From assembly GCA_947474365.1 (NCBI GenBank), contig CANJIU010000046.1, positions 1-64,000 on the forward strand: a stretch of 64,000 nt of DNA, read 5' to 3'. The notes under the pieces were generated by a model, which was given only the letters and a program-made list of their open reading frames with translations, ran no database searches and was not told the origin of the DNA. A program made the position numbers and the translations under genes. Positions within the stretch are counted from its first letter, which is position 1; each line of letters begins with the position of its first letter. This document shows positions 48,758 to 56,923 of this stretch, in pieces. This DNA comes from Opitutia bacterium. Its GTDB lineage: Bacteria > Verrucomicrobiota > Verrucomicrobiia > Opitutales > Opitutaceae.

Positions 48758-50683
48758 CTAGTTTTGGGCCGCGGTGTCGAGTTCACCGAGCCAACGCAAC
48801 GCGGCGTGGGTCCACTCCGACGTGGGGTGGCTGATGGGATCGAGGCCGCCGCCGTGCCCGCCCGCGGCGAAGACATGGCACTCGACCGGGACCTGGGCCT
48901 CGCGCGCGGCGAGAAAGAAGTTCATCACGCCTCGCGCGAACCGGTCATTTCGCGCCACGGCGAGGAATAACGGCGGTGTCGCGTCACGTTTCAGGCCGGC
49001 CTTCAGTTTCGCCACCACCTGGTCCGAATCGATCGGATTCGTCAGGTAGGCGGGGTAGATCGGCAGGGCAAAATCCGGTCGGCAACTTGCCCGGTCGATC
49101 GCATCGCGGGGCGGATAGGCGTCGTGCTGAAACGTCGTCGCCAGCAACGCGCACGCATGTCCGCCGGCGGAAAATCCGCACACGCCGATCCGCTTCGGGT
49201 CGATGCCGAATTCCGCGGCCCGCGAGCGCACCAGGCGTACGGCGCGCTGCAGGTCCTGCATCGCGTGGTGTTCCTTTCCGGCGAGATTGCGAAACGGCAC
49301 GCGATACTTGAGGACGATGCCGGTGATGCCGTGGGCGTTCAGCCATTCGGCGACGCGCGTGCCCTCGTGTTCCGCCGCGAGACCGCTGTAGCCGCCGCCC
49401 GGCAAGATGATGACCGCGCGCCCGGTGTTCTTGCCGGCGGGCGGAGTCGCGACAGTGAGGGTGGGACGCACCACCTGCGTGATGTTCAGGGCGGTGCCGC
49501 CCCGCGACTTGACGCTGGTCACTTCGGCGGTCGTTGGGGGCAGCGTTTCATCCGGCCCCATGCCGTCCGGCCAGAGTGGAATGACGGGGCAATCGCGTCC
49601 GAGGATCTGGCGCAGCTTCCAATCGCCCTCGGTCAAGTCCGCGGGCGCCGGCGCCACCGGCAACGTGGAGCTCCGATAGACGAGCGGCGCGGGCTTGGCG
49701 CGATCGCCGAGTAAGCCGGCGTCGCCGAGCCAGCGCTGGCACTCGCGGGTCCACTCGTTCAACCACTGCCGCGGGATGCCGGTCGCGTGTCCGCCGCTGG
49801 GATACACGTGGAGTTCGGCGTTCACCTTGGCGCGCCCAAGCGCCAGCGAGTACTCGACGGATCCGATCGAGAACTTGTCGGGCGCCGTGATGGCGATGAA
49901 GGTCGCCGGGGACTTTGTGGCCGAAATCTTTTCGTAGTGCAGGCCGGGGTCGGGCGTCCGCGACTCGATGGGATCAGTGAGGTAGGCGGGGCAGAGGAGC
50001 ACGGTGAAATCCGGGCGGCAGCTGATGGCGTCGCTGGCATCCACGGCGGGATAGAGGCGTTTTTCGAAGTTGTTCGCCAATGACGCGGCGAGATGACCGC
50101 CGGCGGAGAAGCCACCGATGCCGATTTTCGCCGGGTCGATCCCCCATTCCGCCGCGCGGGTGCGCAGGATGCCGACGGCGCGCTGGGCGTCCTGCAACGC
50201 GTGATGATTCATGGCGAATCCCTGGTGGCGCTTGGGTACGCGGTATTTCAGCAGGACGACGGCGATGCCGCGCGCATTCATCACGCGCGCGGTGTCGAGC
50301 ACGTCGCGATAGGCGAGTCCGCCGTATCCGCCGCCGGGGCCGAGCAAAAGCGCGACGCCGGTGTTTTTTTCCGCCGGGGGAGCGATCACCGTGATGGAGG
50401 GGCGCGTGACGTTCCGGATCATCAGGAGGTCGGGAACGTTTTTCGACGCCTCGAACATTTCGGCCGGAATCGCGCGCGGTTCGTCGGGCGCCTGACCTTC
50501 TGGCCAGAGGTAGACCACCGGACAGTCGCGGCCGAGTTGCTCCCGCACGTGGGCATCGCCGGGGCTGAGTTCGGCCGCGCCAGCGGCAAGCGTGCCGAGC
50601 AAAGATCCGATGAAAAAGGCCACCGCTCGGACACGGTCGCGGGGCACGGTGGCCGAAATGGGAGGACGGGATTTTCCGATCAT
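48758..50683 (-). CDS. Double-headed alpha/beta hydrolase (BD-FAE/acetylxylan-esterase-like), exported
   Basis: This is a 641-residue secreted protein formed by two homologous esterase domains in tandem. Leader VAFFIGSLLGTLAAGA. Domain 1 (about 45-325): oxyanion GPGGGYGGLA, nucleophile Ser193 in GGFSAGGH, Asp269, His299 in SGGHATG. Domain 2 (about 353-635): PGGGYSGLA, Ser505 in CGFSAGGH, Asp580, His610 in AGGHGGG. Each domain starts with the same box (LGRDCPVVYLWPEGQAPDEP and LGRDCPVIPLWPDGMGPDET). Both triads look intact. The family removes acetyl or feruloyl groups from plant polysaccharides. ATG 50683 was chosen for the leader; the longer open frame overlaps the divergent GH39-like gene. 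Confidence 0.9.
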   Translation of the reverse strand: MIGKSRPPISATVPRDRVRAVAFFIGSLLGTLAAGAAELSPGDAHVREQLGRDCPVVYLWPEGQAPDEPRAIPAEMFEASKNVPDLLMIRNVTRPSITVIAPPAEKNTGVALLLGPGGGYGGLAYRDVLDTARVMNARGIAVVLLKYRVPKRHQGFAMNHHALQDAQRAVGILRTRAAEWGIDPAKIGIGGFSAGGHLAASLANNFEKRLYPAVDASDAISCRPDFTVLLCPAYLTDPIESRTPDPGLHYEKISATKSPATFIAITAPDKFSIGSVEYSLALGRAKVNAELHVYPSGGHATGIPRQWLNEWTRECQRWLGDAGLLGDRAKPAPLVYRSSTLPVAPAPADLTEGDWKLRQILGRDCPVIPLWPDGMGPDETLPPTTAEVTSVKSRGGTALNITQVVRPTLTVATPPAGKNTGRAVIILPGGGYSGLAAEHEGTRVAEWLNAHGITGIVLKYRVPFRNLAGKEHHAMQDLQRAVRLVRSRAAEFGIDPKRIGVCGFSAGGHACALLATTFQHDAYPPRDAIDRASCRPDFALPIYPAYLTNPIDSDQVVAKLKAGLKRDATPPLFLAVARNDRFARGVMNFFLAAREAQVPVECHVFAAGGHGGGLDPISHPTSEWTHAALRWLGELDTAAQN

Positions 50684-50918
50684 GGAGAGGGTGACCGGAG
50701 ACTTTACGATGGTGAGGCGGTTGCGACCTCTTTTTCCTCGGATTGGGCGGCGTGGCGTTCGGTGCGCGCCCCCGCGCACACTTGATTGCTCGAGCGCATT
50801 TCCATCGGCGCCCAAGCCCCTCTGCCGGGCTTTTCGTCCATGAATGCGCGCCAAGATGATCCGGCCGCGGTCGGCGAGCTTGTCATGCCCACGGCGTTGC
50901 GGTGAAACTCCCGCCGCC

Positions 50919-52625
50919 GTGAAATCCTTGTTGCTCCGTTTGTTTGGCATCGGATCGGTGGCCCCTTGGCTGCCAGTGTTTCTCCTGGTGGCGGCAACGC
51001 AGGCGGCGGAACCCTCGCCCGTCGCGCTCGGTCTGCTCGATCGTTTCTGGCGTTACAGCGCCGTGCTTGGCCCGTTTCTGGAAAATGGATACGCCCTGGA
51101 GGTGGTGCCGGATTACCTGCGGCAGGGGGATTTTCCGTATCCGAAGCGCCCGTTTTCCCAGGAGGTGCTCTTCGCGGATCATCTGAGCGTCGTTCGCCTG
51201 CTTGGCGGTTACAACGATCACAGCAACGACGGACCGGGCGACGCGGCGGTTCGCGCCCGCGATCTGGCGTGGCGCGACGGGGACGGGAAGATTCGTTATC
51301 GCCTGGAGTTGCTCCGCCCCCGGTTGCAGCCGTGGATCGACGCGGGTTACACCGACCTCACGCTCGTGCTCGACAATGTGCCGTGGTGTTTTCCGGAAAC
51401 ACCCGGGATCAGGGCGTCGTACGGCCAGGGTGTTCCGCCCCGCGACCCGGTGGAGTGGGGCGAATTCGTCGGCGCGTTGTGCCGCGAGGTCGTTGCCATC
51501 ATGGGCCAGGAGGCGGCCAATCGGCTCCGTTTCCGGGTGGGGACTGAGAACAATGGCAAGGAGCGCTTTGATGGCACCCCGGAGCAGTATTTCCGGCATT
51601 ACGAGGCTTCGGCCCGCGCGATCAAGGCCGTGCTGCCGGGAGCGAAGGTGGGACCGTTTAATATCTCGGGCATCAGCGAGGGTGGCGTGGCGAAGCACAA
51701 TGTTAACGCCTACGCCTTGGCGGAAACGGCGGTCGCCCGTGGCCTGCCGTACGACTGGGTGTCGTATTCGCGGTACTTCCGACCCGGCGAGGATCCGGCG
51801 TGGCACGCGCAAACCTGCCTGGCGGTGTGGCGGGAATTCGAACGCCGCGTGCCGTCGCTCCAGGGCGTGTCGCGCGAGATCCACGAATTTGGCATCGCTC
51901 CGTGGGGCGAGGTGGCGAAGGGCGTGTTTCCGAGCGCCGAGCCGGGTGCCAACGGCGGGGCACTCACCTGCCAGATGATGTGGCGCCTGCGCGCGGCTGG
52001 GATCAACCGGCTGTGGCATTGGGGGATGTCCGAACGCATCCGCACCAAGGGTGGCGAACTGGAACTTCTCACCGGCGGACCCGCCTGGGTGCTCTCGGTG
52101 CTCGAGCACATGGCCGGGGGGGATGCCTATCTGATCGAACCGGAAAGAAGTCCGAAAGGTGAGGGGACGTTTCTTGCCGCGGCGTCGGTCCGGGGTGACC
52201 GCACCCTGCTGATGATCTCCGCCTACCATCCTGACATCGCGGAGCACGCGCGGCAGATCGTGGAGTTTCGAGTGGCGGGCCGATTGCTGCCGACGGGAGG
52301 AAGGGGCGAGGTGCGGGCGACCTGGCTGACGCGGCAGACGTCGTCCTACGACGAGGTGCGCCGCGATCTGGCTGCAGCCGGCCTGCTCGCTCCGGATTTT
52401 ATTCAACGGCCCGACCGTCTCGGCAACGTGAAGCAGATGGCGGACGATCGCAAAGGCTCGGTCGTGGTCGCGGCGCAATTACCCAAGTATCGGCAAATGT
52501 GGGTCGACTCACTCACGTTGAAGCCCCTCGATGCCTCCGTGGGCACCGTGAGGCGTGATGCCAGCGGCCTTACGATCTCCGCGCAGTTGGCGCCTCCCAT
52601 GATGCTGGTGGTGGAACTCCGATAA
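50919..52625 (+). CDS. Secreted GH39-like glycoside hydrolase
   Basis: This is a 568-residue protein with leader LLLRLFGIGSVAPWLPVFLLVAATQAAEP; GTG 50919 is the best start. The body resembles the (beta/alpha)8 barrel of GH39 (xylosidase / iduronidase clan A): HLSVVRLLGGYNDHSNDGPGD, DLTLVLDNVPWCF, and RVGTENNGKERFDGTPEQYFRHYEASARAIKAVLPGAKVG, where the strand-4 acid/base is normally in an NEP motif. Here the equivalent reads TENNG, so the acid/base Glu is present but the motif is unusual. The putative nucleophile segment is SREIHEFGIAPW. It is divergent from the esterase and followed by a sulfatase, suggesting action on a decorated glycan. Confidence 0.72.
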   Translation: MKSLLLRLFGIGSVAPWLPVFLLVAATQAAEPSPVALGLLDRFWRYSAVLGPFLENGYALEVVPDYLRQGDFPYPKRPFSQEVLFADHLSVVRLLGGYNDHSNDGPGDAAVRARDLAWRDGDGKIRYRLELLRPRLQPWIDAGYTDLTLVLDNVPWCFPETPGIRASYGQGVPPRDPVEWGEFVGALCREVVAIMGQEAANRLRFRVGTENNGKERFDGTPEQYFRHYEASARAIKAVLPGAKVGPFNISGISEGGVAKHNVNAYALAETAVARGLPYDWVSYSRYFRPGEDPAWHAQTCLAVWREFERRVPSLQGVSREIHEFGIAPWGEVAKGVFPSAEPGANGGALTCQMMWRLRAAGINRLWHWGMSERIRTKGGELELLTGGPAWVLSVLEHMAGGDAYLIEPERSPKGEGTFLAAASVRGDRTLLMISAYHPDIAEHARQIVEFRVAGRLLPTGGRGEVRATWLTRQTSSYDEVRRDLAAAGLLAPDFIQRPDRLGNVKQMADDRKGSVVVAAQLPKYRQMWVDSLTLKPLDASVGTVRRDASGLTISAQLAPPMMLVVELR

Positions 52626-52690
52626 CCCAATCCACTGTGGATGAATCATCCCTCCGCATTCCACGCCTGCCGCCCTTTCGATTTCGCCTC

Positions 52691-54100
52691 ATGAGTAACC
52701 ATGTGCTCACCCTTCTTTTCGCCGCCCTGACGTTGACCTGCCGCGCGGCGACTTCCGCTCACCCCAACGTCCTGTTCATCATCAGCGACGATCAGGGCTT
52801 CAGCGATTTCGGTTTCACCGGAAACCCGCTGGTCCAGACGCCGGTGATCGATCGGCTGGCGGCACAGTCGGCGGTGTTCCGAAACTTCGTCGTCGCCGCC
52901 GCCTGTTCGCCGTCGCGCTCCACCTTCTACACCGGGCGGGAGCATCTTCTGACCGGAGTCTGGGGCGTGCCGCCGCGCTCCAATCTCCGCAAGGACGAGG
53001 CGTTGATGCCGGCGTTTTTCCGCGCTACGGGCTATCGCACCTTTTACGCCGGTAAGGCCGACACCGCCCGGCTCCCCGAATCCTCGCCCTGGGAGCGGGG
53101 CTGGGATCAGGGATATTTTGTCAGCGGGTACCAGCATCGCGATCCCACGCTCCCAAATCGCCACGGAACCTTGCAGGCCAAGGGTTGGACGGCGGACCTG
53201 ATCACGGACCTCGTCCTCGACTTTGTCCGGGAGAAGCGACCGGAGCCGTGGTTCGCGACCGCCGCCTACATTATCCCGCATCTGCCGTGGGTGTGTGACG
53301 AAATGTTCTCGGCGCCGTTTCTCGCCCGCGGGCTTTCGCCGGATCTGGCCTTGTGTTACGGCAGCATCGCCCAATTGGATACGGCCATCGGGCGCCTGCT
53401 GCGGGGGCTGCGCGAGCTGGGTCAGGAAGAAAACACCCTCGTCGTCTTCGTCAGTGACAACGGCATGAGCAACAAGGCGACGGCCGATCGCGAAATGACG
53501 GAATCGGACTGGGCCAAGCGCAACCTCCACCGGTTGCGCGGCCATAAGGCGACGGTGTGGGAAAACGGTATCCGTGTTCCCCTGCTCGTCCGCTGGCCCG
53601 GCCACATCGCTCCCGGGGAGCGGAAACAGCTTGGCGGTGCCGAGGATATTTTGCCGACACTACTCGACCTCGCCGGCGTGAAGCCGGACAGCGTCGCCCA
53701 CCTGCCGTTCACGGGCGTGAGTCTCCGGCCCGCGCTGGCCAAGGCCGCGGAAACCATGGAGCGTCCGCCGCTGTTTCGAATTGCGATCTCCGGACCCGGT
53801 TCGCCCCGGGATGGCATTCCCGAGGCGCGGCAGCGCAAGTACGGAGACCACCATCTCACGTTGCGCGGTCCGCGCTTCAAATACCACGCGCTGCCCGGCG
53901 GAAGCAGCGCCCTGTACGATCTGGAGGCGGATCCGGGAGAGCAGACCGACGTGCAGACGCGGTTTCCCGAAGTCGCTGCGCGGATGGCGGCGGAGTGCCG
54001 CCAACGCTGGGACGCGATCATTGCCAGCGGCCGCTCCTTCGCCCCGCCTCCGGTGGGCACTGAACCCAGGAAAGGAAAGGGCAAGGCGGCGCGGCTGTGA
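52691..54100 (+). CDS. Type I sulfatase (formylglycine type), exported
   Basis: This is a 469-residue sulfatase with leader MSNHVLTLLFAALTLTCRAA. The calcium site begins NVLFIISDDQGFSDFG (Asp33-Asp34). The Cys-type maturation motif CSPSR is at 72-76; that Cys would be turned to formylglycine by FGE or anSME, neither of which is in this window. The C-terminal metal residues are in LVVFVSDNGMSN and KATVWENGIRVPLLVRWPG. The C-terminal subdomain ends with a short basic tail. ATG 52691 is preferred over 52637. It follows the GH39-like gene by 65 bp in the same direction, so the two may be co-transcribed. Confidence 0.93.
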   Translation: MSNHVLTLLFAALTLTCRAATSAHPNVLFIISDDQGFSDFGFTGNPLVQTPVIDRLAAQSAVFRNFVVAAACSPSRSTFYTGREHLLTGVWGVPPRSNLRKDEALMPAFFRATGYRTFYAGKADTARLPESSPWERGWDQGYFVSGYQHRDPTLPNRHGTLQAKGWTADLITDLVLDFVREKRPEPWFATAAYIIPHLPWVCDEMFSAPFLARGLSPDLALCYGSIAQLDTAIGRLLRGLRELGQEENTLVVFVSDNGMSNKATADREMTESDWAKRNLHRLRGHKATVWENGIRVPLLVRWPGHIAPGERKQLGGAEDILPTLLDLAGVKPDSVAHLPFTGVSLRPALAKAAETMERPPLFRIAISGPGSPRDGIPEARQRKYGDHHLTLRGPRFKYHALPGGSSALYDLEADPGEQTDVQTRFPEVAARMAAECRQRWDAIIASGRSFAPPPVGTEPRKGKGKAARL

Positions 54101-54250
54101 CGCCTTGCCGACCGATTGGTCAAACTCGTTATCGACAAACTTCCTCTCGGATTTGAGCCTTCACCCGATGACTACCCCGAAAATCGCCAGGCCGGTTTCG
54201 ACAAGAGTTGTAAGCAAATCCAGTTCAATGACGGCAAGCCGTCGGCGTGC

Positions 54251-55132
54251 ATGAGTGCCGTGGCTGAAATCGCCCTGCGCATCGAAGCCACGCTCGGCGA
54301 GGGTGCGCTGTGGGATGCCGCGACGCAGCGGTTGCTGTGGGTCGACATCACCCAGAAACGCGTGGGCCGCTTCGATCCGGTTTCAGGCGCGAACGAGGTT
54401 TTCCAGCTCGACTCGATGGTCGGCACCGTGGTCACCACCACGCGGGGCGACTTGCTGGTGGCGCTGCGGGAAGGCGTCGCGCGGCTCGATCCGACGAGCG
54501 GAAAGGTCTCGGGCCTGCGTTGTCCTGCCGGTCACGACGCGACGCGCATCCGTTTCAACGACGGCAAATGCGATCCGCGCGGGCGGTTGTGGGCGGGCAC
54601 CATGGCGCTGGATTTTGCGACCGGGGCGGGGGCGCTCTATTGTTTCGATCCGGATGGAACCGTGAGCGCGCGCGTCCCGCAGGTATCGATTTCCAACGGC
54701 ATTGTCTGGAGCCACGATCATCGGCGGATGTACTACATCGACTCGCCGACGCGCGCGGTAGATGTTTTCGACTACGATGCGGCGACGGGCGCGATTGCGA
54801 ACCGACGGCACGCTTGGGAGCTTCCCGAGGGCTGGGGTTTTCCCGACGGGATGACGATCGATGCCGAGGGCAAATTGTGGATCGCGCTGTGGGGTGGTGC
54901 GGCGGTCGTGCGCTTTGATCCCGAAGCGGGCCGCGTCCTCGACAAAATCGCCGTGCCGGCGGCGCACGTGACGTCGTGCGCGTTTGGTGGGCCCGACCTG
55001 AAATCGCTCTTCATCACGACCGCGCGCGAAGGACGCTCCCCGGAACAGCTCGCGCAGGAGCCGTTGGCGGGATCGATCTTCGTGGCGCGACCCGGCGTGA
55101 GCGGGGTGGGCGCGTTTTCTTATCGCGGCTGA
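54251..55132 (+). CDS. SMP-30/gluconolactonase-family protein
   Basis: This is a 293-residue six-blade propeller lactonase of the regucalcin type, which hydrolyses sugar lactones (e.g. glucono-, galactono- or xylono-lactone) using one divalent metal. The metal Glu is in LGEGALWD, the Asn in RIRFNDGKCDPRGRLWAGTM, ISNGIVWSHDHRRMYYIDS carries another ligand and the catalytic Asp is in GFPDGMTIDAEGKLWIAL. ATG 54251 fits the usual N-terminus; the frame is open back to GTG/ATG-like codons at 54116 but those 45 residues have no family match. It has no signal peptide, so it is cytosolic and would act on sugar oxidised by a dehydrogenase. Confidence 0.93.
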   Translation: MSAVAEIALRIEATLGEGALWDAATQRLLWVDITQKRVGRFDPVSGANEVFQLDSMVGTVVTTTRGDLLVALREGVARLDPTSGKVSGLRCPAGHDATRIRFNDGKCDPRGRLWAGTMALDFATGAGALYCFDPDGTVSARVPQVSISNGIVWSHDHRRMYYIDSPTRAVDVFDYDAATGAIANRRHAWELPEGWGFPDGMTIDAEGKLWIALWGGAAVVRFDPEAGRVLDKIAVPAAHVTSCAFGGPDLKSLFITTAREGRSPEQLAQEPLAGSIFVARPGVSGVGAFSYRG

Positions 55133-55146
55133 CCCGCGATCGCGGG
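55133..55146. terminator. Palindrome between convergent lactonase and sulfatase genes
   Basis: CCCGCGATCGCGGG is a perfect 14-bp palindrome directly after the lactonase stop and 11 bp before the stop of the opposing sulfatase. The location fits a two-way terminator, but a G-run rather than a T-run follows. Confidence 0.3.
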
Positions 55147-55156
55147 GGGGGGGAGG

Positions 55157-56728
55157 TTACTCGGCCTTCTTCTTGGCCGCCTTTTTCGTCGCGGCGGTGG
55201 CCGGGGTCTTGCGCAGCACGACGGGCACGGCGTTCGCCTGCGGGGCGCCCGGAGTGCTGCGTCCATCCGCGACGAGTTTTTCGAGGAGCTGGGTGAGACG
55301 TGCCACCTCGGTGGTGTTCTCGGCCTGCACATTCCGTTCCTCGGCGATGTCGCCATCGGCGATGCGATAGAGCTGTGTTTCGGGTAGTCCTTGCTTGCGC
55401 GCGTCGGGATCGCGGGGAGCAGACCAGCCACCGCTGCCGGGGCAGAGCGCGAGTTTCCACGGACCCTGGCGAATCGCGAACGCGCCCGCGATGGTGTGGT
55501 GCACGATGGAATTGCGCGCGGATTTGCCGCGGCCGGTGAGGTTGCCCAGAAAGGTGAAGCTGTCCTCCCCGGCGGTGTCGGGTAGGCGGGTGCCGACGAT
55601 TTCTGCGCAGGTGGCGAAAACATCGGTCAGGCAGACCAGTTGGTCGCTCACGGCCGGTTTCACTTTCGCCGGCCAGCGGACGAAGAACGGTACGCGATGG
55701 CCGCCGTCGAACACGTCGGCCTTGTGGCCGCGCAGCGGGCCGCTCACGGCGTGACCTTTTTCCGCGAGCACCTCGATCTTCGCCGAGGGCGAGCAGCCGT
55801 TGTCGCTCGTGAAAACGACGAGCGTGTTGTCGGCGACGCCAGAGCGATCAAGCGCCGCGAGCACCTCACCGACGGCCCAGTCGGTCTCCATCACGAAATC
55901 GGCGTAGAGATTGAGCCCGCTCTTGCCGATCCATTCCTTGGTCGGGGCGATCGGGGTGTGAGGTGCGTTGAGCGGGAGGTAGAGGAAAAACGGCTGGCCG
56001 GTCTTCGCACGCGCGGCGATGTATTCGGAGGCTTTTCGCGCAAAGGTCGGCAACACGTTCTCGACCTCGAAATCGGGCGCCGCCGGCCCGAGGCGGCACA
56101 TGGGATCATAGCCGGGGTGCAGCGCCCAGGTCTTGTCGACCGAGGGAAGCACGGCGACGCGGTCGTTCTGGATGTAGGTGTATGGCACCATATCGAGCGA
56201 AGCGCTGATGCCGTAGTAGGTGTCGAAGCCGACTGCCGTCGGGCCGTTCGTGATCGGTTTGGCGTAATCGACGTTGTGCACCTGCTCGGGCGATTCGACG
56301 CTGAGTTCGCTGACGGTCTTGCCCGGCAATTTCACCCAGTCCATGCCGAGATGCCACTTGCCGATCGCGGCGGTGTGGTAGCCTTGTTTCTTCAACATCG
56401 AGGCAATTGTCTCGCGTCCCTGCTCGATCAGGCGAGGGGAGAGTCCCCCGAGCACGCCCGACTGCAGCTTGCTGCGCCAATTGTAGCGGCCGGTGAGGAG
56501 GCCGTAACGCGTGGGGGAACAGACTGACGATGGCGTATGCGCATCGGTGAAGCGCACGCCCTCGCGCGCGAGACGGTCCATGTGCGGGGTGACAATCTTG
56601 CAGGCGGGATTGTTCGCCTTTACGTCGCCGTAGCCGAGATCGTCGCAGAGGATGATGACGACGTTGGGTCGGTCGGCCGCAAACGCGCATGAGGCCAGCA
56701 GGAAGAGGAGAACGGCGGGGAGTTTCAT
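55157..56728 (-). CDS. Arylsulfatase-family type I sulfatase, exported
   Basis: This is a 523-residue sulfatase with leader MKLPAVLLFLLASCAFAA. The metal site is NVVIILCDDLGYGDV (Asp29-Asp30) and the formylglycine motif CSPTR is at 70-74, followed by YGLLTGRYNWRS. Further active-site segments: IGKWHLG, FLYLPLNAPHTPIAPTKEW, VVFTSDNGCSPSA and GHKADVFDGGHRVPFFVRWP. It belongs to a different subgroup from the sulfatase at 52691 (longer, with GKWHLG). The C-terminus ends in an Ala/Lys tail (ATKKAAKKKAE). It converges with the lactonase gene and is the last of the minus-strand run with the TonB receptor upstream. Confidence 0.95.
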   Translation of the reverse strand: MKLPAVLLFLLASCAFAADRPNVVIILCDDLGYGDVKANNPACKIVTPHMDRLAREGVRFTDAHTPSSVCSPTRYGLLTGRYNWRSKLQSGVLGGLSPRLIEQGRETIASMLKKQGYHTAAIGKWHLGMDWVKLPGKTVSELSVESPEQVHNVDYAKPITNGPTAVGFDTYYGISASLDMVPYTYIQNDRVAVLPSVDKTWALHPGYDPMCRLGPAAPDFEVENVLPTFARKASEYIAARAKTGQPFFLYLPLNAPHTPIAPTKEWIGKSGLNLYADFVMETDWAVGEVLAALDRSGVADNTLVVFTSDNGCSPSAKIEVLAEKGHAVSGPLRGHKADVFDGGHRVPFFVRWPAKVKPAVSDQLVCLTDVFATCAEIVGTRLPDTAGEDSFTFLGNLTGRGKSARNSIVHHTIAGAFAIRQGPWKLALCPGSGGWSAPRDPDARKQGLPETQLYRIADGDIAEERNVQAENTTEVARLTQLLEKLVADGRSTPGAPQANAVPVVLRKTPATAATKKAAKKKAE

Positions 56729-56923
56729 GGGGAGAACTCATCGATAGCCATGGGAGCACCGGACAGGAAATCCAAAAAAGGAAAATCTGTTCGGTGCTGC
56801 CGCGGCGCCCCGCCGCCGTGCGCCGTGAAGGGATGGGTCCGCGGCCAAACCGTCCGACGGGGCTGGTGAGGCCCAGTGGTGTTGATGGATGGCGGGGCGC
56901 AGGCGGCCAGCCGGGGGCCGCGC

